Below are positions 44,502-54,027 of a DNA stretch of 64,000 bases, in pieces; the first letter of the stretch is position 1; the number at the start of each line of letters is the position of its first letter. The stretch lies in assembly GCF_028736175.1 (NCBI RefSeq), contig NZ_CP117880.1, positions 1,488,001-1,552,000 of the forward strand, read 5' to 3'. Below the pieces are notes generated by a model that saw only the letters and a list, made by a program, of their open reading frames with translations, had not been told where the DNA came from and searched no databases. Position numbers and translations under genes: made by a program. This DNA comes from Sphingobacterium oryzagri. Its GTDB lineage: Bacteria; Bacteroidota; Bacteroidia; Sphingobacteriales; Sphingobacteriaceae.

Positions 44502-45251
44502 ATGGATTTCGATTACAATAGCACCCGCCCAAAGCTTATTTTGGCAGAATATGGGAGAAACGTACAAAATATGGTAGATTATATTTGTACGCTTCCTACC
44601 CAAGAAGAAAGAAACCGCTATGCGCAGGTTGTCATAGATATGATGGGCGTTTTAAACCCGCATCTACGCGATGTATCGGATTTCAAACACAAGTTATGGG
44701 ATCATTTGCATATCATATCTGATTTTAAGATTGATGTGGAATCTCCTTATCCAGTGCCTGATCGTGATGCCATTCATAAAAAGCCGGAATTACTGAATTA
44801 TCCGCAACACAATATTCGTTTTAAACATTACGGACACACGGTAGAGCGCATGATCGAGAAAGCCTTGGCGATGCCAACGCCTGAATATCGGGAACGCATG
44901 GCTATTTCGGTGGCCAACTTTATGAAAATGGCGTACATGACTTGGAATAAGGATTCGGTGCAAGATGAGCATATCATCCAGGATTTGTTTGAGCTTTCTA
45001 AAGGGCAGTTGAGTTTACCGGCAGATACGGTATTGACCAAGCTTGATTTCAAAACACCGCCTCCAGGCAATCGTGTTAAAAGTGCACCGTCATCGAGCAA
45101 TAATAACAACAATAGCAACCACCAAAAAGGCGGAAGCTCAGGGCATAGCCATGGCCATCGGGACAATAACAACAATAACCGCAAATTTAATGCTGGCGGC
45201 GGCGGCGGAAAGAAAAATTTCGTACCTAAAAAAGGTGGCTTTAAGAGATAA
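44502..45251 (+). CDS. DUF4290 protein with low-complexity basic tail
   Basis: 249 residues. The first 180 are the DUF4290 domain (DYNSTRPKLILAEYGRNVQ; MVDYICTLP; MVGVLNPHLRDVSDF-like sequence), found only in Bacteroidota and of unknown function. The last 60 residues are Asn/Gly/Ser/His-rich with basic patches (SSNNNNNSNHQKGG; HGHRDNNNNNRKF; KKGGFKR), like an RNA-binding tail. ATG at 44502 is preferred over GTG at 44487. It precedes murA with a terminator between. Confidence 0.85.
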   Translation: MDFDYNSTRPKLILAEYGRNVQNMVDYICTLPTQEERNRYAQVVIDMMGVLNPHLRDVSDFKHKLWDHLHIISDFKIDVESPYPVPDRDAIHKKPELLNYPQHNIRFKHYGHTVERMIEKALAMPTPEYRERMAISVANFMKMAYMTWNKDSVQDEHIIQDLFELSKGQLSLPADTVLTKLDFKTPPPGNRVKSAPSSSNNNNNSNHQKGGSSGHSHGHRDNNNNNRKFNAGGGGGKKNFVPKKGGFKR

Positions 45252-45275
45252 GCCTCTTTGCTAGCTGAAATACAG

Positions 45276-45322
45276 GAGGGCAATTGCATGGCGAAAATCG
45301 TTATCCAATTGCTCTCTTTTTA
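45276..45322 (+). terminator. Terminator between DUF4290 gene and murA
   Basis: Arms GAGGGCAATTG and CAATTGCTCTC, separated by about 20 bases that may form a small inner loop, followed by five T. Confidence 0.75.
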
Positions 45323-45347
45323 ATTTTAAAAAGCGTACCCAAAATAT

Positions 45348-46670
45348 ATGAATGCATTTGAGATAATCGGAGGAAAAAAACTAAAAGGAGAAATCGTTCC
45401 ACAAGGAGCCAAAAACGAAGCGTTGCAAATTCTTTCGGCCGTATTGCTGACTGCCGAGAAAATGACGATCAGTAACATCCCGGATATAAAGGATGTAAAC
45501 AAACTGATCGACCTGCTTGCCGCTTTAGGTGTTTCGGTAAACAGGCTAAATAAAGATACATACGAGTTTGAGGCGAAAGATATCAATATTGATTATTTCC
45601 AGTCAGAAGAGTTCAAACACAAGGGTGGTGGCCTTCGTGGTTCCATCATGATTGTTGGCCCGTTGTTGGCCCGATTTGGTAAAGCGGCGATTCCGAAACC
45701 GGGAGGCGATAAAATAGGTCGTCGCCGTTTAGATACGCACTTTTTGGGTTTTGAAAAGCTTGGCGCCAAGTTTGTTTACGACGCAGAAAACAATTTTTTC
45801 AATGTGGATGCCACGGCACTTCAAGGCGCGTACATTTTGATGGATGAGGCTTCGGTGACCGGAACGGCAAACGTGGTGATGGCCGCTGTGTTGGCAAAAG
45901 GCACAACGACTATTTATAATGCGGCTTGCGAACCTTATTTGCAGCAGCTTTGTAAAATGTTGAACCGTATGGGGGCGAAAATTGCTGGAATCGGCTCTAA
46001 CTTGCTAACCATCGAAGGCGTTGAGCGTTTGGGCGGTACGGAGCACCGTATGTTGCCCGATATGATTGAGATTGGTTCGTTCATCGGCTTAGCGGCTATG
46101 ACAGGTTCGGAAATTACGATCAAAGATGTTTGCTTTAAGGAGTTGGGTATTATTCCGACTATTTTTGCCAAACTCGGAATACAGTTTGAGCTGCGTGGTG
46201 ATGATATTTTCATTCCTGCACAAGATACCTACGAAATCGATACGTTTATCGATGGTTCGATCTTGACTGTTTCTGATGCCCCTTGGCCAGGTTTTACGCC
46301 TGATTTGTTAAGTATTGTTTTGGTAACGGCCATTCAGGCTAAAGGTAATGTGCTTATCCATCAGAAAATGTTTGAAAGCCGACTTTTCTTTGTAGACAAG
46401 TTAATTGATATGGGCGCGCAAATTATCCTGTGCGACCCGCATCGTGCAACGGTGATCGGACTAAATAAGCAAACCAAACTCCGTGGTATCGAGATGACGT
46501 CGCCGGATATTCGGGCAGGCGTATCCCTGCTGATCGCAGCTCTATCGGCGCAGGGTAAATCAGTGATCTACAATATCGAACAAATCGAACGTGGATATCA
46601 AGATATCGAAGAGCGTTTGAAGGCTTTAGGTGCTGATATTCGTCGCGTTGAGGCACAGCCTTCACACTAA
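45348..46670 (+). CDS. murA: UDP-N-acetylglucosamine 1-carboxyvinyltransferase (Asp in active-site loop)
   Basis: 440 residues; transfers enolpyruvate to UDP-GlcNAc in the first committed step of peptidoglycan synthesis. The N-terminal KxLxGE motif appears as GGKKLKGEIVPQGAKNEALQ. The catalytic loop reads PKPGGDKIGRRRLDTH with Asp121 where most MurA enzymes have Cys115; the Cys-to-Asp form is known from mycobacteria and chlamydiae and makes the enzyme insensitive to fosfomycin. The rest of the enzyme (e.g. DMIEIGSFIGLAAM) is normal, so the protein should be active. Confidence 0.96.
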   Translation: MNAFEIIGGKKLKGEIVPQGAKNEALQILSAVLLTAEKMTISNIPDIKDVNKLIDLLAALGVSVNRLNKDTYEFEAKDINIDYFQSEEFKHKGGGLRGSIMIVGPLLARFGKAAIPKPGGDKIGRRRLDTHFLGFEKLGAKFVYDAENNFFNVDATALQGAYILMDEASVTGTANVVMAAVLAKGTTTIYNAACEPYLQQLCKMLNRMGAKIAGIGSNLLTIEGVERLGGTEHRMLPDMIEIGSFIGLAAMTGSEITIKDVCFKELGIIPTIFAKLGIQFELRGDDIFIPAQDTYEIDTFIDGSILTVSDAPWPGFTPDLLSIVLVTAIQAKGNVLIHQKMFESRLFFVDKLIDMGAQIILCDPHRATVIGLNKQTKLRGIEMTSPDIRAGVSLLIAALSAQGKSVIYNIEQIERGYQDIEERLKALGADIRRVEAQPSH

Positions 46671-46690
46671 AAAACTAGCTTTTAACGCAT

Positions 46691-46728
46691 AAAAAATGGG
46701 CGAAAGATTTTTCTTTTGCCCATTTTTG
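46691..46728. terminator. Bidirectional terminator between murA and the dehydrogenase gene
   Basis: AAAAAATGGGCgAAAG / CTTTtGCCCATTTTT stem with a short T-rich loop, 20 nt past murA and 24 nt from the convergent stop. Confidence 0.88.
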
Positions 46729-46751
46729 TTGTTTCTATATCCTGATGTAGG

Positions 46752-47726
46752 TTATGCATAGACCTCTTTATTGACAATTTGCGGCATTTTAAGCCCATTT
46801 TTTACAGCAATCAAATTGTTTGATGCTAATAATACCATTTCGGTTCTGGTTTCTAGCGTTGCAGAGCCGATATGCGGCAAAACGCATACATTAGACATTG
46901 TTAACAACGGATTATCGGCTGTCATCGGTTCTGGATCGGTGACATCAAGTCCGGCGCCCCAAATCTCACCAGCAGACAAGGCAGCTGTTAAATCGCGCTC
47001 ATGGTGTATTTTGCCACGCGCCGTATTGATAAAAATAGCCGACTTTTTCATGCGCTTGAACGTTTCTGCATTAAATCGGTGCTCCGTTTCTGGACTTAAG
47101 TTGCTATGTACCGAGATAACGTCGCTTTGCGTCAGCAAATCGTCGAAGTTGACGTAGGTTGCATCCACCAGGCGTTCGGCTTCTGTATTTCTATGCCTGT
47201 TATGGTAGATGATCTTCATGCTATAGGCTGCCTGAGCTTTTCTTGCCAGCGCCAATCCTATTCGTCCAAGTCCAAATATGCCTAGCGTTTTCCCTTGCAG
47301 CGTCGTTCCGAGATCTTTTGTGAATTCAAAATCTTTCCATTCACCACGAATCACCTGGTTTGCACGGAAAAAGGCAAGGCGAGACACCGATAGCATGAGT
47401 AAAAAGGCCACATCGGCTGTTGCCTCGTCAAGCACGTGTGGCGTGTTACTAATCGGGATGCCCGCAGCATTGGCCGCTGCAAGATCCACGTGGTCATAAC
47501 CTACACTCGCCAAAGCTATTCCTTTCAAATGACTACACTGTTTAAAAAAACTAGCATCAAGCTTCGCTTGGCCAATATTCATTAAAAAGTCTACCTCTTG
47601 GCATGCCGCTGTAAGTTCTTCCTTGCTTAAGCTAGAGCCTTTATCGTTTATGCTGATCTCAAATCCTGCTTTTCTTAAGTTTTCGATCCCAGGTTCTGGG
47701 ATTTTTTTTGATATATATACTTTCAT
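46752..47726 (-). CDS. D-isomer-specific 2-hydroxyacid dehydrogenase (glyoxylate/hydroxypyruvate reductase type)
   Basis: 324 residues. Start at 47726 gives MKVYISKKIPEPG, the usual opening of D-glycerate dehydrogenase/glyoxylate reductases; a start seven codons upstream adds only unlikely residues. NAD-binding GIFGLGRIGLALA near 150, catalytic Arg in INTARG, the DVTDPEPM acidic stretch and the catalytic His in LPHIGSATLETR are present. The likely reaction is reduction of glyoxylate or hydroxypyruvate; exact substrate uncertain. It is divergent from amtB. Confidence 0.9.
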   Translation of the reverse strand: MKVYISKKIPEPGIENLRKAGFEISINDKGSSLSKEELTAACQEVDFLMNIGQAKLDASFFKQCSHLKGIALASVGYDHVDLAAANAAGIPISNTPHVLDEATADVAFLLMLSVSRLAFFRANQVIRGEWKDFEFTKDLGTTLQGKTLGIFGLGRIGLALARKAQAAYSMKIIYHNRHRNTEAERLVDATYVNFDDLLTQSDVISVHSNLSPETEHRFNAETFKRMKKSAIFINTARGKIHHERDLTAALSAGEIWGAGLDVTDPEPMTADNPLLTMSNVCVLPHIGSATLETRTEMVLLASNNLIAVKNGLKMPQIVNKEVYA

Positions 47727-47957
47727 GAGCGTTGATTGAATATACAATATACTGTTTTTTTAATGATTTTGCGAAATGGTAACTGGCCTTATTGGTATTT
47801 TACTGGTTTTTCGTTTGTGGATTAGTTTCGATTGTATGATATTGTCTTTTATTTTTGATTTATCCAATAAAAAGCTGTTTTATTTCTCGAAATTTTAAAA
47901 TTAGCATTGATTTGTTGTGTTTTTTGTATATAATTGCATTGTTAAACAGTTAATTTT

Positions 47958-49277
47958 ATGTCAACGGCTCAGAAAAAATCTTTATTTCCTTTTTTTGTTA
48001 TGGTAGCTCTAGTAGTTATAGCGTTTTTTAACCCATCGCTACCTACAAATGCTAATAGTTACGAGTATAATCCAGCAGATGTAGCCTGGATGTTAACGTC
48101 TACCGCATTGGTTTTGATTATGACACCTGGTTTGGCTTACTTTTATGGCGGTATGGTTAAAAAGAAAAACGTTATTTCGACCATGCTCCAAAGTTTTATC
48201 TGTATGGCTGTGGTGGCGGTAATGTGGATTGCTTTCGGCTTTAGTTTGGTGTTTGGCGATTCTATTGGCGGAATAATTGGTAATCCGATGAGCTTTTTCA
48301 TGTTTAACGGCGTACTGGATCATGCACCTTGGGATGGCGCACCAACCATTCCATTTGTCTTGTTTGCCATGTACCAACTTAAATTTGCGATTATCACGCC
48401 AGCATTGATCACCGGTGCTTTTGCAGAACGTATTCGCTTCACGTCTTATATCCTTTTTATCTGCTTGTTTTTTATCTTCATCTACGCGCCGCTGGCACAT
48501 GCCACTTGGCATCCTGATGGAGTTTTGTTTAAAATGGGCGTGTTAGATTTTGCCGGAGGAACCGTGGTGCATATGTCTGCCGGATTGACGGCTTTAGCTT
48601 CTGCTATTTACTTAAAGCAAGGTAGTGAATGTAAAGAACACACACCAGCACGCATTACTTACGTACTTTTAGGTACAGGTTTGTTATGGTTTGGTTGGTT
48701 TGGTTTCAACGCCGGATCAGCATTTGGCGCAACGGCATTGGCAGCGACGGCCTTGGCTACAACCACAGCGGCTTCAGGTGCAGCAGCGCTGATGTACATT
48801 TTGTTTGATGCTGCGCGCGGCACAAAGCCTTCGGCAATGGGCACGTGTATTGGTGTCGTTGTTGGCTTGGTAGCGATCACACCGGCTGCCGGTTTTGTAA
48901 CGATCCCACACTCGATCGTCATTGGCGCTGTCGCAGCGATCATTAGCCGCTTGTTGATCGAATGGCGTACGAAATCTAATATTGATGATACGCTTGATGT
49001 ATTTCCTAGTCACGGTGTCGGCGGAATGGTGGGCATGCTGTTGACTGGTGTATTTGCGCATTCCGCAATCAACGGCGCCGTCGAAACAAATGGTTTGTTT
49101 TACGGAGAAACAGGCTTGTTTACCGCGCACGTTATCGGCTTGGTAGGGGCGAGCGTATTCATTTTAGTGCTTGCATTCGTCTTATTGAAAGTAACAGATT
49201 TAATTACGCCACTGCGCGTTAGCGCACATGAAGAGGCCGAAGGACTTGATCTTTCGCAACATGGCGAAAAACTATGA
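47958..49277 (+). CDS. amtB: Ammonium transporter
   Basis: 439 residues. A hydrophobic N-terminal segment (signal or extra helix) precedes 11 transmembrane helices of the AmtB channel. The pore twin histidines are His205 (GGTVVHMSAG) and His352 (VFPSHGVGG); the AmtB signature DFAGGTVVHMSAG is intact. No glnK gene follows, unlike the common glnK-amtB pair, so PII control, if any, comes from a gene elsewhere. A strong terminator follows. Confidence 0.95.
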   Translation: MSTAQKKSLFPFFVMVALVVIAFFNPSLPTNANSYEYNPADVAWMLTSTALVLIMTPGLAYFYGGMVKKKNVISTMLQSFICMAVVAVMWIAFGFSLVFGDSIGGIIGNPMSFFMFNGVLDHAPWDGAPTIPFVLFAMYQLKFAIITPALITGAFAERIRFTSYILFICLFFIFIYAPLAHATWHPDGVLFKMGVLDFAGGTVVHMSAGLTALASAIYLKQGSECKEHTPARITYVLLGTGLLWFGWFGFNAGSAFGATALAATALATTTAASGAAALMYILFDAARGTKPSAMGTCIGVVVGLVAITPAAGFVTIPHSIVIGAVAAIISRLLIEWRTKSNIDDTLDVFPSHGVGGMVGMLLTGVFAHSAINGAVETNGLFYGETGLFTAHVIGLVGASVFILVLAFVLLKVTDLITPLRVSAHEEAEGLDLSQHGEKL

Positions 49278-49311
49278 TATTATACAACTAACTAGATCCA
49301 ATTATGAAATG

Positions 49312-49343
49312 ACCGCACGCCGCTTGGTGTGCGGTTTTTTTTA
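49312..49343 (+). terminator. Terminator after amtB
   Basis: Stem ACCGCAC / GTGCGGT with a GCCGCTTG-type loop and eight T, 35 nt past the amtB stop. Confidence 0.9.
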
Positions 49344-49487
49344 TCGAAAAAAGTCTTGCTTTTTAAACGAGTTATGTCAAGTGCAGGTGATTTTCATTAA
49401 GAATAGTAGGTTGCGGATGGTTTTGTCTTTTTACATCGTTCCATTTTTATTTACAGCATTAACCCTGATTATCTCCTTTAAAAAAAT

Positions 49488-49495
49488 TATATTTG
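49488..49495 (+). promoter_or_regulatory. lepA promoter -7 element
   Basis: Exact TATATTTG match, about 29 nt before the ATG of lepA. The -33 box is not obvious. Confidence 0.45.
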
Positions 49496-49524
49496 CCATT
49501 TAGAATAATTGGATAAAAATCTGT

Positions 49525-51315
49525 ATGAAGCAAATACGTAATTTTTGTATTATCGCGCATATTGACCACGGGAAAAGTACGTTGGCGGATCGCTTGTTGG
49601 AATATACGAACACCATCACGCAGCGGGAAGCTCAAGCCCAACTGTTGGATAATATGGATCTGGAACGCGAGCGTGGTATCACCATTAAATCCCATGCTAT
49701 CCAGATGGAATATACCCAAGATGGTCAGCAATATATACTTAACTTGATTGATACGCCTGGTCACGTCGATTTCTCTTACGAGGTTTCGCGTTCTATCGCG
49801 GCATGTGAAGGGGCGCTTTTAATCGTAGATGCTTCGCAAGGAATCCAGGCGCAAACCATTTCCAATCTTTATTTGGCGTTGGAACATGATTTAGAAATTA
49901 TTCCTATTTTAAATAAAATGGATCTTCCAGGTGCTATGCCTGAGGAGGTTAAAGATCAGATTATTGATTTAATCGGTGGTAAACGCGAAGAAATTATTCC
50001 AGCTTCCGGAAAAACCGGTATGGGCGTGCCTGATATTTTGCGTGCGATCGTGGAACGGATACCAGCACCGGTAGGCGACCCGACGGCTCCTTTGCAGGCT
50101 TTGATTTTTGACTCGGTATTTAATTCGTTTCGCGGTATCATGGCTTATTTTAAAGTCGAAAACGGCGAAATCAGAAAGGGCGATCGTGTGAAGTTTGTGG
50201 CTACCGGTAAGGAATATTTTGCAGATGAAATAGGTACACTGAAATTAAATCAGGTGGCGAAAGATGTGGTCAAAACGGGCGACGTGGGTTACATTATTTC
50301 GGGTATTAAAGAAGCGCGTGAGGTTAAAGTTGGCGATACCATTACGCATCGCGACAGGCCATGTGCTTCGGCCATCCAAGGATTTGAAGAAGTAAAGCCG
50401 ATGGTATTTGCCGGAATTTATCCGGTGGATACGGAAGATTTCGAGGAACTTCGGGAATCCATGCATCGCTTGCAGCTCAATGATGCGTCGCTGGTTTTCG
50501 AGCCGGAATCGTCGGCCGCATTAGGCTTTGGTTTCCGTTGCGGATTCCTGGGTATGCTCCACATGGAAATTATTCAAGAACGCCTGGAACGTGAGTTTGA
50601 TATGACTGTGATCACGACGGTTCCAAACGTTTCTTACAAAGCGTTTATGACCAAAGAGCAGGAAGAAATTACGGTGCATAACCCATCTGATTTACCTGAT
50701 CCGAGTAAACTGGATTTTATCGAGGAACCGTATATCAAGGCTAATATTATCACGAAGGCTGATTTTGTTGGCCCGGTGATGTCGCTCTGTATCCAAAAGC
50801 GTGGAGCGATCATCAATCAATCTTATCTCACGTCTGATCGGGTAGAGTTGGTGTTTGAAATGCCGATGGGCGAGATCGTATTCGATTTTTACGATAAATT
50901 AAAGACCATTTCGAAAGGCTATGCTTCGTTTGACTACCACCAGATTGGCTACCGCAAATCTGACTTGGTCAAGCTTGATATTCGTTTGAACGACGAACCG
51001 GTTGACGCCTTATCATCCTTGATCCACCGCAGCAACGCGTACGATTTTGGAAAGAAGATTTGTGAAAAACTTAAAGAGCTGTTGCCTCGCCAACAATTTG
51101 AAATTCGTATACAGGCGTCAATTGGTGCAAAAATCATTGCACGTGAAACGATTTCAGCCCTGCGTAAAGACGTCACGGCAAAATGTTATGGTGGCGATAT
51201 TTCCCGTAAGCGTAAGCTATTGGAAAAGCAGAAAAAAGGAAAGAAACGTATGCGTCAAGTGGGGAATGTGGAAATTCCACAATCTGCATTTATGGCTGTA
51301 CTTAAATTGGACTAA
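49525..51315 (+). CDS. lepA: Elongation factor 4 (LepA)
   Basis: 596-residue ribosome-associated GTPase that helps stalled or misplaced ribosomes and 30S maturation. G1 [17 protein letters not shown]2/G3 [14 protein letters not shown] and [13 protein letters not shown]4 NKMDLPGA; the LepA-specific C-terminal domain ends [13 protein letters not shown]. The folD gene follows after 39 nt without a terminator. Confidence 0.97.
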   Translation: MKQIRNFCIIAHIDHGKSTLADRLLEYTNTITQREAQAQLLDNMDLERERGITIKSHAIQMEYTQDGQQYILNLIDTPGHVDFSYEVSRSIAACEGALLIVDASQGIQAQTISNLYLALEHDLEIIPILNKMDLPGAMPEEVKDQIIDLIGGKREEIIPASGKTGMGVPDILRAIVERIPAPVGDPTAPLQALIFDSVFNSFRGIMAYFKVENGEIRKGDRVKFVATGKEYFADEIGTLKLNQVAKDVVKTGDVGYIISGIKEAREVKVGDTITHRDRPCASAIQGFEEVKPMVFAGIYPVDTEDFEELRESMHRLQLNDASLVFEPESSAALGFGFRCGFLGMLHMEIIQERLEREFDMTVITTVPNVSYKAFMTKEQEEITVHNPSDLPDPSKLDFIEEPYIKANIITKADFVGPVMSLCIQKRGAIINQSYLTSDRVELVFEMPMGEIVFDFYDKLKTISKGYASFDYHQIGYRKSDLVKLDIRLNDEPVDALSSLIHRSNAYDFGKKICEKLKELLPRQQFEIRIQASIGAKIIARETISALRKDVTAKCYGGDISRKRKLLEKQKKGKKRMRQVGNVEIPQSAFMAVLKLD

Positions 51316-51354
51316 TCAATTTTATTACCCAATACCATACTACTTAGTAAAAAA

Positions 51355-52239
51355 ATGAACTTATTAGACGGTAAGCTAGTTTCAGCAAAAATAAAAGAAG
51401 ATATCAAGGTAGAGGCAGCAGCCTTTACCGCACAATCGGGACGTAAGCCGCATTTGGTTGCCATTTTGGTAGGCAATGATGGCGGTAGCGAAACGTATGT
51501 GGCCAGCAAGATGCGCAATTGTGAGTTGGTAGGTTTCGAATCGACCAATATTCGTTACACGGTGGATATTACCGAGGCGGAGCTCATCGCGAAAATCGAA
51601 GAAATTAACCAGGATCCGACGATTGATGGATTGATCGTTCAATTGCCATTGCCTAAGCATATCGATCCCGATAAGGTTACGGAAGCAATCGATTACCGCA
51701 AAGATGTGGATGGTTTTCATCCGATAAATCTGGGTAGAATGCAACGTAACTTGCCTTGTTTTATTCCGGCGACGCCTTACGGTATTATGTTGATGTTGGA
51801 TCACTATAAAATCGAAACTGCTGGTAAAAAAGCCGTGGTTGTTGGACGCAGTAATATTGTTGGATCGCCTATGAGCATCTTGCTTGCCCGAAACAGTAAC
51901 CCGGGAAATTGCACAGTTACCTTGACGCATAGCCGCACAGCAAATTTAGAAGCGGAGGTTTTGGCGGCTGATATCGTGGTTGCTGCTATTGGTCGCAAAA
52001 ACTTTGTAACAGCGGAGATGGTAAAGGAGGGAGCGGTAGTTATCGATGTGGGAATTAACAGGGAAGACTCCACCGAAACGAAATCTGGTTTTAAATTATA
52101 TGGGGACGTCGATTTTGAAGCTGTAGCGCAGAAAGCGTCCTGGATTACACCCGTTCCCGGTGGTGTAGGTTTAATGACCATCGTCGGTCTGCTAAAGAAT
52201 ACACTGGAAGCTGCAAAAGGAACCATTTACGCGAAATAG
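51355..52239 (+). CDS. folD: Methylenetetrahydrofolate dehydrogenase/cyclohydrolase
   Basis: 294 residues; bifunctional enzyme interconverting methylene-, methenyl- and formyl-tetrahydrofolate with NADP. Motifs: [19 protein letters not shown] near 33-51 with the catalytic Lys, [13 protein letters not shown], and [20 protein letters not shown] with the PGGVGLMTI signature near the end. It probably shares a transcript with lepA. Confidence 0.97.
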   Translation: MNLLDGKLVSAKIKEDIKVEAAAFTAQSGRKPHLVAILVGNDGGSETYVASKMRNCELVGFESTNIRYTVDITEAELIAKIEEINQDPTIDGLIVQLPLPKHIDPDKVTEAIDYRKDVDGFHPINLGRMQRNLPCFIPATPYGIMLMLDHYKIETAGKKAVVVGRSNIVGSPMSILLARNSNPGNCTVTLTHSRTANLEAEVLAADIVVAAIGRKNFVTAEMVKEGAVVIDVGINREDSTETKSGFKLYGDVDFEAVAQKASWITPVPGGVGLMTIVGLLKNTLEAAKGTIYAK

Positions 52240-52321
52240 TTGGCAATCCACTTTTGGTATAAAAGTTGATGATTAAAAGCGTTGACTATCATTTTATTTA
52301 TTTAAACAAAAGTAAGAAACC

Positions 52322-52885
52322 ATGAGAAAGATAGCATTATTGGCCCTTGTTGCCGGAACATTAAGTTTCGCGGCGTGTAATAATTCCGGATCAAAGGATA
52401 AAAATGAAGATGGTGAAGTGTCTGCCGGTGAGCACCTGGATCATACGCTGGAAGAAGTAGACGAGCATGCTGCGCACGCGCATGAAGAAATGGATGCGCA
52501 GATTGCCCGGGCAAAAGCTGATGTAGATAAAGCAAAAGCTGACCTGGATGCTGCAGTGAAAAAAGGCGATAAAAAAGCAGAGGCTGAAGCCAAAGTAGCC
52601 TTGGACGACGCCAATACGGCGTGGGATAAAGTAAAGGCGGCGGCTAAAAATGCCGGTCATGCTGTGGAAGAAGGTACAGAAAAAGCGATCGACGCAACCG
52701 GAAAAGCGGCTACACGCACAGGTAATGCCATTGAAACTGGTACGGAAAAAGCGTTAGATGCTACAGGAAAGGCCGCGCGTGCAACGGGTAATGCCATTGA
52801 TCGAGCAATCGAAAAGACCGGTGAAAAGGCAAATCAGGTAGCCGAAGATGCCGAAAAGAAATTAAAAAAGACCGACAAAGATTAA
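52322..52885 (+). CDS. Lipoprotein with LEA-like 22-residue repeats
   Basis: 187 residues, Ala/Lys/Glu-rich. A lipoprotein signal (MRKIALLALVAGTLSFAAC, Cys19) is followed by an acidic His-rich spacer (35-60), a long helix (60-110) and three 22-residue repeats at 112-133, 134-155 and 156-177 with the core G(H/N)A(V/I)ExGTEKAxDATGKAA. The 11-residue periodicity is that of LEA/apolipoprotein-type amphipathic helices, which bind membranes or protect proteins on drying. No enzyme motif is present. It leads a run of four small genes of envelope character. Confidence 0.7.
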   Translation: MRKIALLALVAGTLSFAACNNSGSKDKNEDGEVSAGEHLDHTLEEVDEHAAHAHEEMDAQIARAKADVDKAKADLDAAVKKGDKKAEAEAKVALDDANTAWDKVKAAAKNAGHAVEEGTEKAIDATGKAATRTGNAIETGTEKALDATGKAARATGNAIDRAIEKTGEKANQVAEDAEKKLKKTDKD

Positions 52886-52904
52886 TAATCAAATTAGTAA
52901 TGAT

Positions 52905-52935
52905 AGACGCCAGGCCTTGTGTCTGGCGTTTTTTA
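52905..52935 (+). terminator. Terminator after the LEA-like lipoprotein gene
   Basis: Stem ACGCCAG / CTGGCGT with a nine-base loop (GCCTTGTGT) and T-run, 20 nt after the stop; the next gene's ATG at 52948 follows closely, so that gene needs either read-through or its own start nearby. Confidence 0.85.
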
Positions 52936-52947
52936 TTGTGTATAACT

Positions 52948-53400
52948 ATGGAATTTACGATAAAAAAAGAACTGCTGGATTTCTGTGTAGCTAAAAATAA
53001 GGATCGAATCAAGGACATCGTGCTGGCGATGGAGCATGCGCAAGATGCCATTGAAAACGACACGAAGAGTAGCGCTGGCGACAAGTATGAGACTACCCGT
53101 GAAATGGTGCAGCAAGATTTAAACCGCTACCAAGATCAGTTGGCGCAGGCCAAGAAAGATGCAGTGGTGTTACAGCAGTTGGAGCTGGATGTTAAAACGT
53201 CAGGTGCTGTTGGGGCGGTGGTGGTGACTGATAAAGCATCTTATTTTATTGCGATTAGTTTAGGTAAGCAATATATCGCGGCCAACGATTACATGATTAT
53301 TTCTGCTTCATCACCCATTGGAAAATTACTGCTCGGAAAGGTCATCGGTGAAGGCATTGTTTTCAACGGCAACAGCCAAACTATTCAAGCCATTTATTAA
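52948..53400 (+). CDS. GreA/GreB C-terminal-like protein
   Basis: 150 residues. The N-terminal half (1-80) is helical and charged, possibly a coiled coil (VLAMEHAQDAIENDTKSSAGDKYETTREM), and the C-terminal half carries the GreA/GreB FKBP-like pattern ending ISASSPIGKLLLGKVIGEGIVFN, close to the SPIxxALxGKxxGD signature. It may therefore act at RNA polymerase like a Gre factor, but it is not a standard GreA and the catalytic acidic tip is not certain. The ATG at 52948 is chosen because longer starts pass through the terminator hairpin. Confidence 0.7.
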   Translation: MEFTIKKELLDFCVAKNKDRIKDIVLAMEHAQDAIENDTKSSAGDKYETTREMVQQDLNRYQDQLAQAKKDAVVLQQLELDVKTSGAVGAVVVTDKASYFIAISLGKQYIAANDYMIISASSPIGKLLLGKVIGEGIVFNGNSQTIQAIY

Positions 53401-53499
53401 GCAGGCATCTTCTACAAAGTTCAAACAATTGCCGCAGCCTGTTGTTCACTTAATAAAGTAGGTATATAATAGGATTACACAATAATTAAACTTGTTACG

Positions 53500-53991
53500 A
53501 TGAACTTCAATAGTAGAAATTGGTTTACCTGGATATGTTTATCTTTCGTATTGACTTATGCTGTGGCTTGTAAACCGAAGGTATCTGATGCCGATATCAA
53601 GGCTCGCGTAGAGCAGGAGACAGCCGAAAACCCCAACGTGGTGGTGGCTGTAAAAAAGGGCGAAGTCACGCTGTCGGGTATTGTCACGACGGAGGAAGAG
53701 CGCCGAAAGCTAACGGAAGCGGTGAAAAATGCTGATTCTCAAAATATCAAATCGGTTGTAGATGAACTGACGGTTGCCAGCATTCCGGAAGAGATTAACC
53801 CGACCGAGCAAGCGTTGCAAAGCAAAGTTGAAGCCGTTGCGAGCGAATTTCCGACCGTTCAGGTTCGTGTAAAAGACGGTGTCGTACACCTGGCTGGCGA
53901 TATCGAGCAAAATGAAGTGCGCAAACTGAAGATGGGCATTGACGAGCTCAATCCTGCGAAAGTGGATATGTCTTTGTTGACTGTAAAGTAG
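53500..53991 (+). CDS. BON-domain lipoprotein
   Basis: 163 residues. Lipoprotein signal ending at Cys24 (LTYAVAC). Two BON domains (about 28-95 and 100-163) show the pattern of helix, strand, and G-(V/D)-V-LxGxV strand: VAVKKGEVTLSGIVTTEEER and VRVKDGVVHLAGDIEQNEVR. BON proteins (OsmY, DolP) bind phospholipid and are often induced by envelope stress. It is followed 36 nt later by a BON/SH3-like protein. Confidence 0.88.
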   Translation: MNFNSRNWFTWICLSFVLTYAVACKPKVSDADIKARVEQETAENPNVVVAVKKGEVTLSGIVTTEEERRKLTEAVKNADSQNIKSVVDELTVASIPEEINPTEQALQSKVEAVASEFPTVQVRVKDGVVHLAGDIEQNEVRKLKMGIDELNPAKVDMSLLTVK

Positions 53992-54027
53992 GCTTTTAAA
54001 TAAAATTTAGCTGTAGAATAGATTATT

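Noticed and set aside
44828..45289. A 153-codon minus-strand frame opposite the DUF4290 gene
   Set aside because: Its Leu/Pro runs are simply the complement of the Asn/Gly-rich repeats of the real gene.
45276..45322. A riboswitch or leader for murA
   Set aside because: The structure is explained by a hairpin terminator of the upstream gene; nothing conserved is recognisable.
49228..49503. A 91-codon frame from the end of amtB to the lepA leader
   Set aside because: It runs through the amtB terminator hairpin and the lepA promoter element, so it is not a gene.
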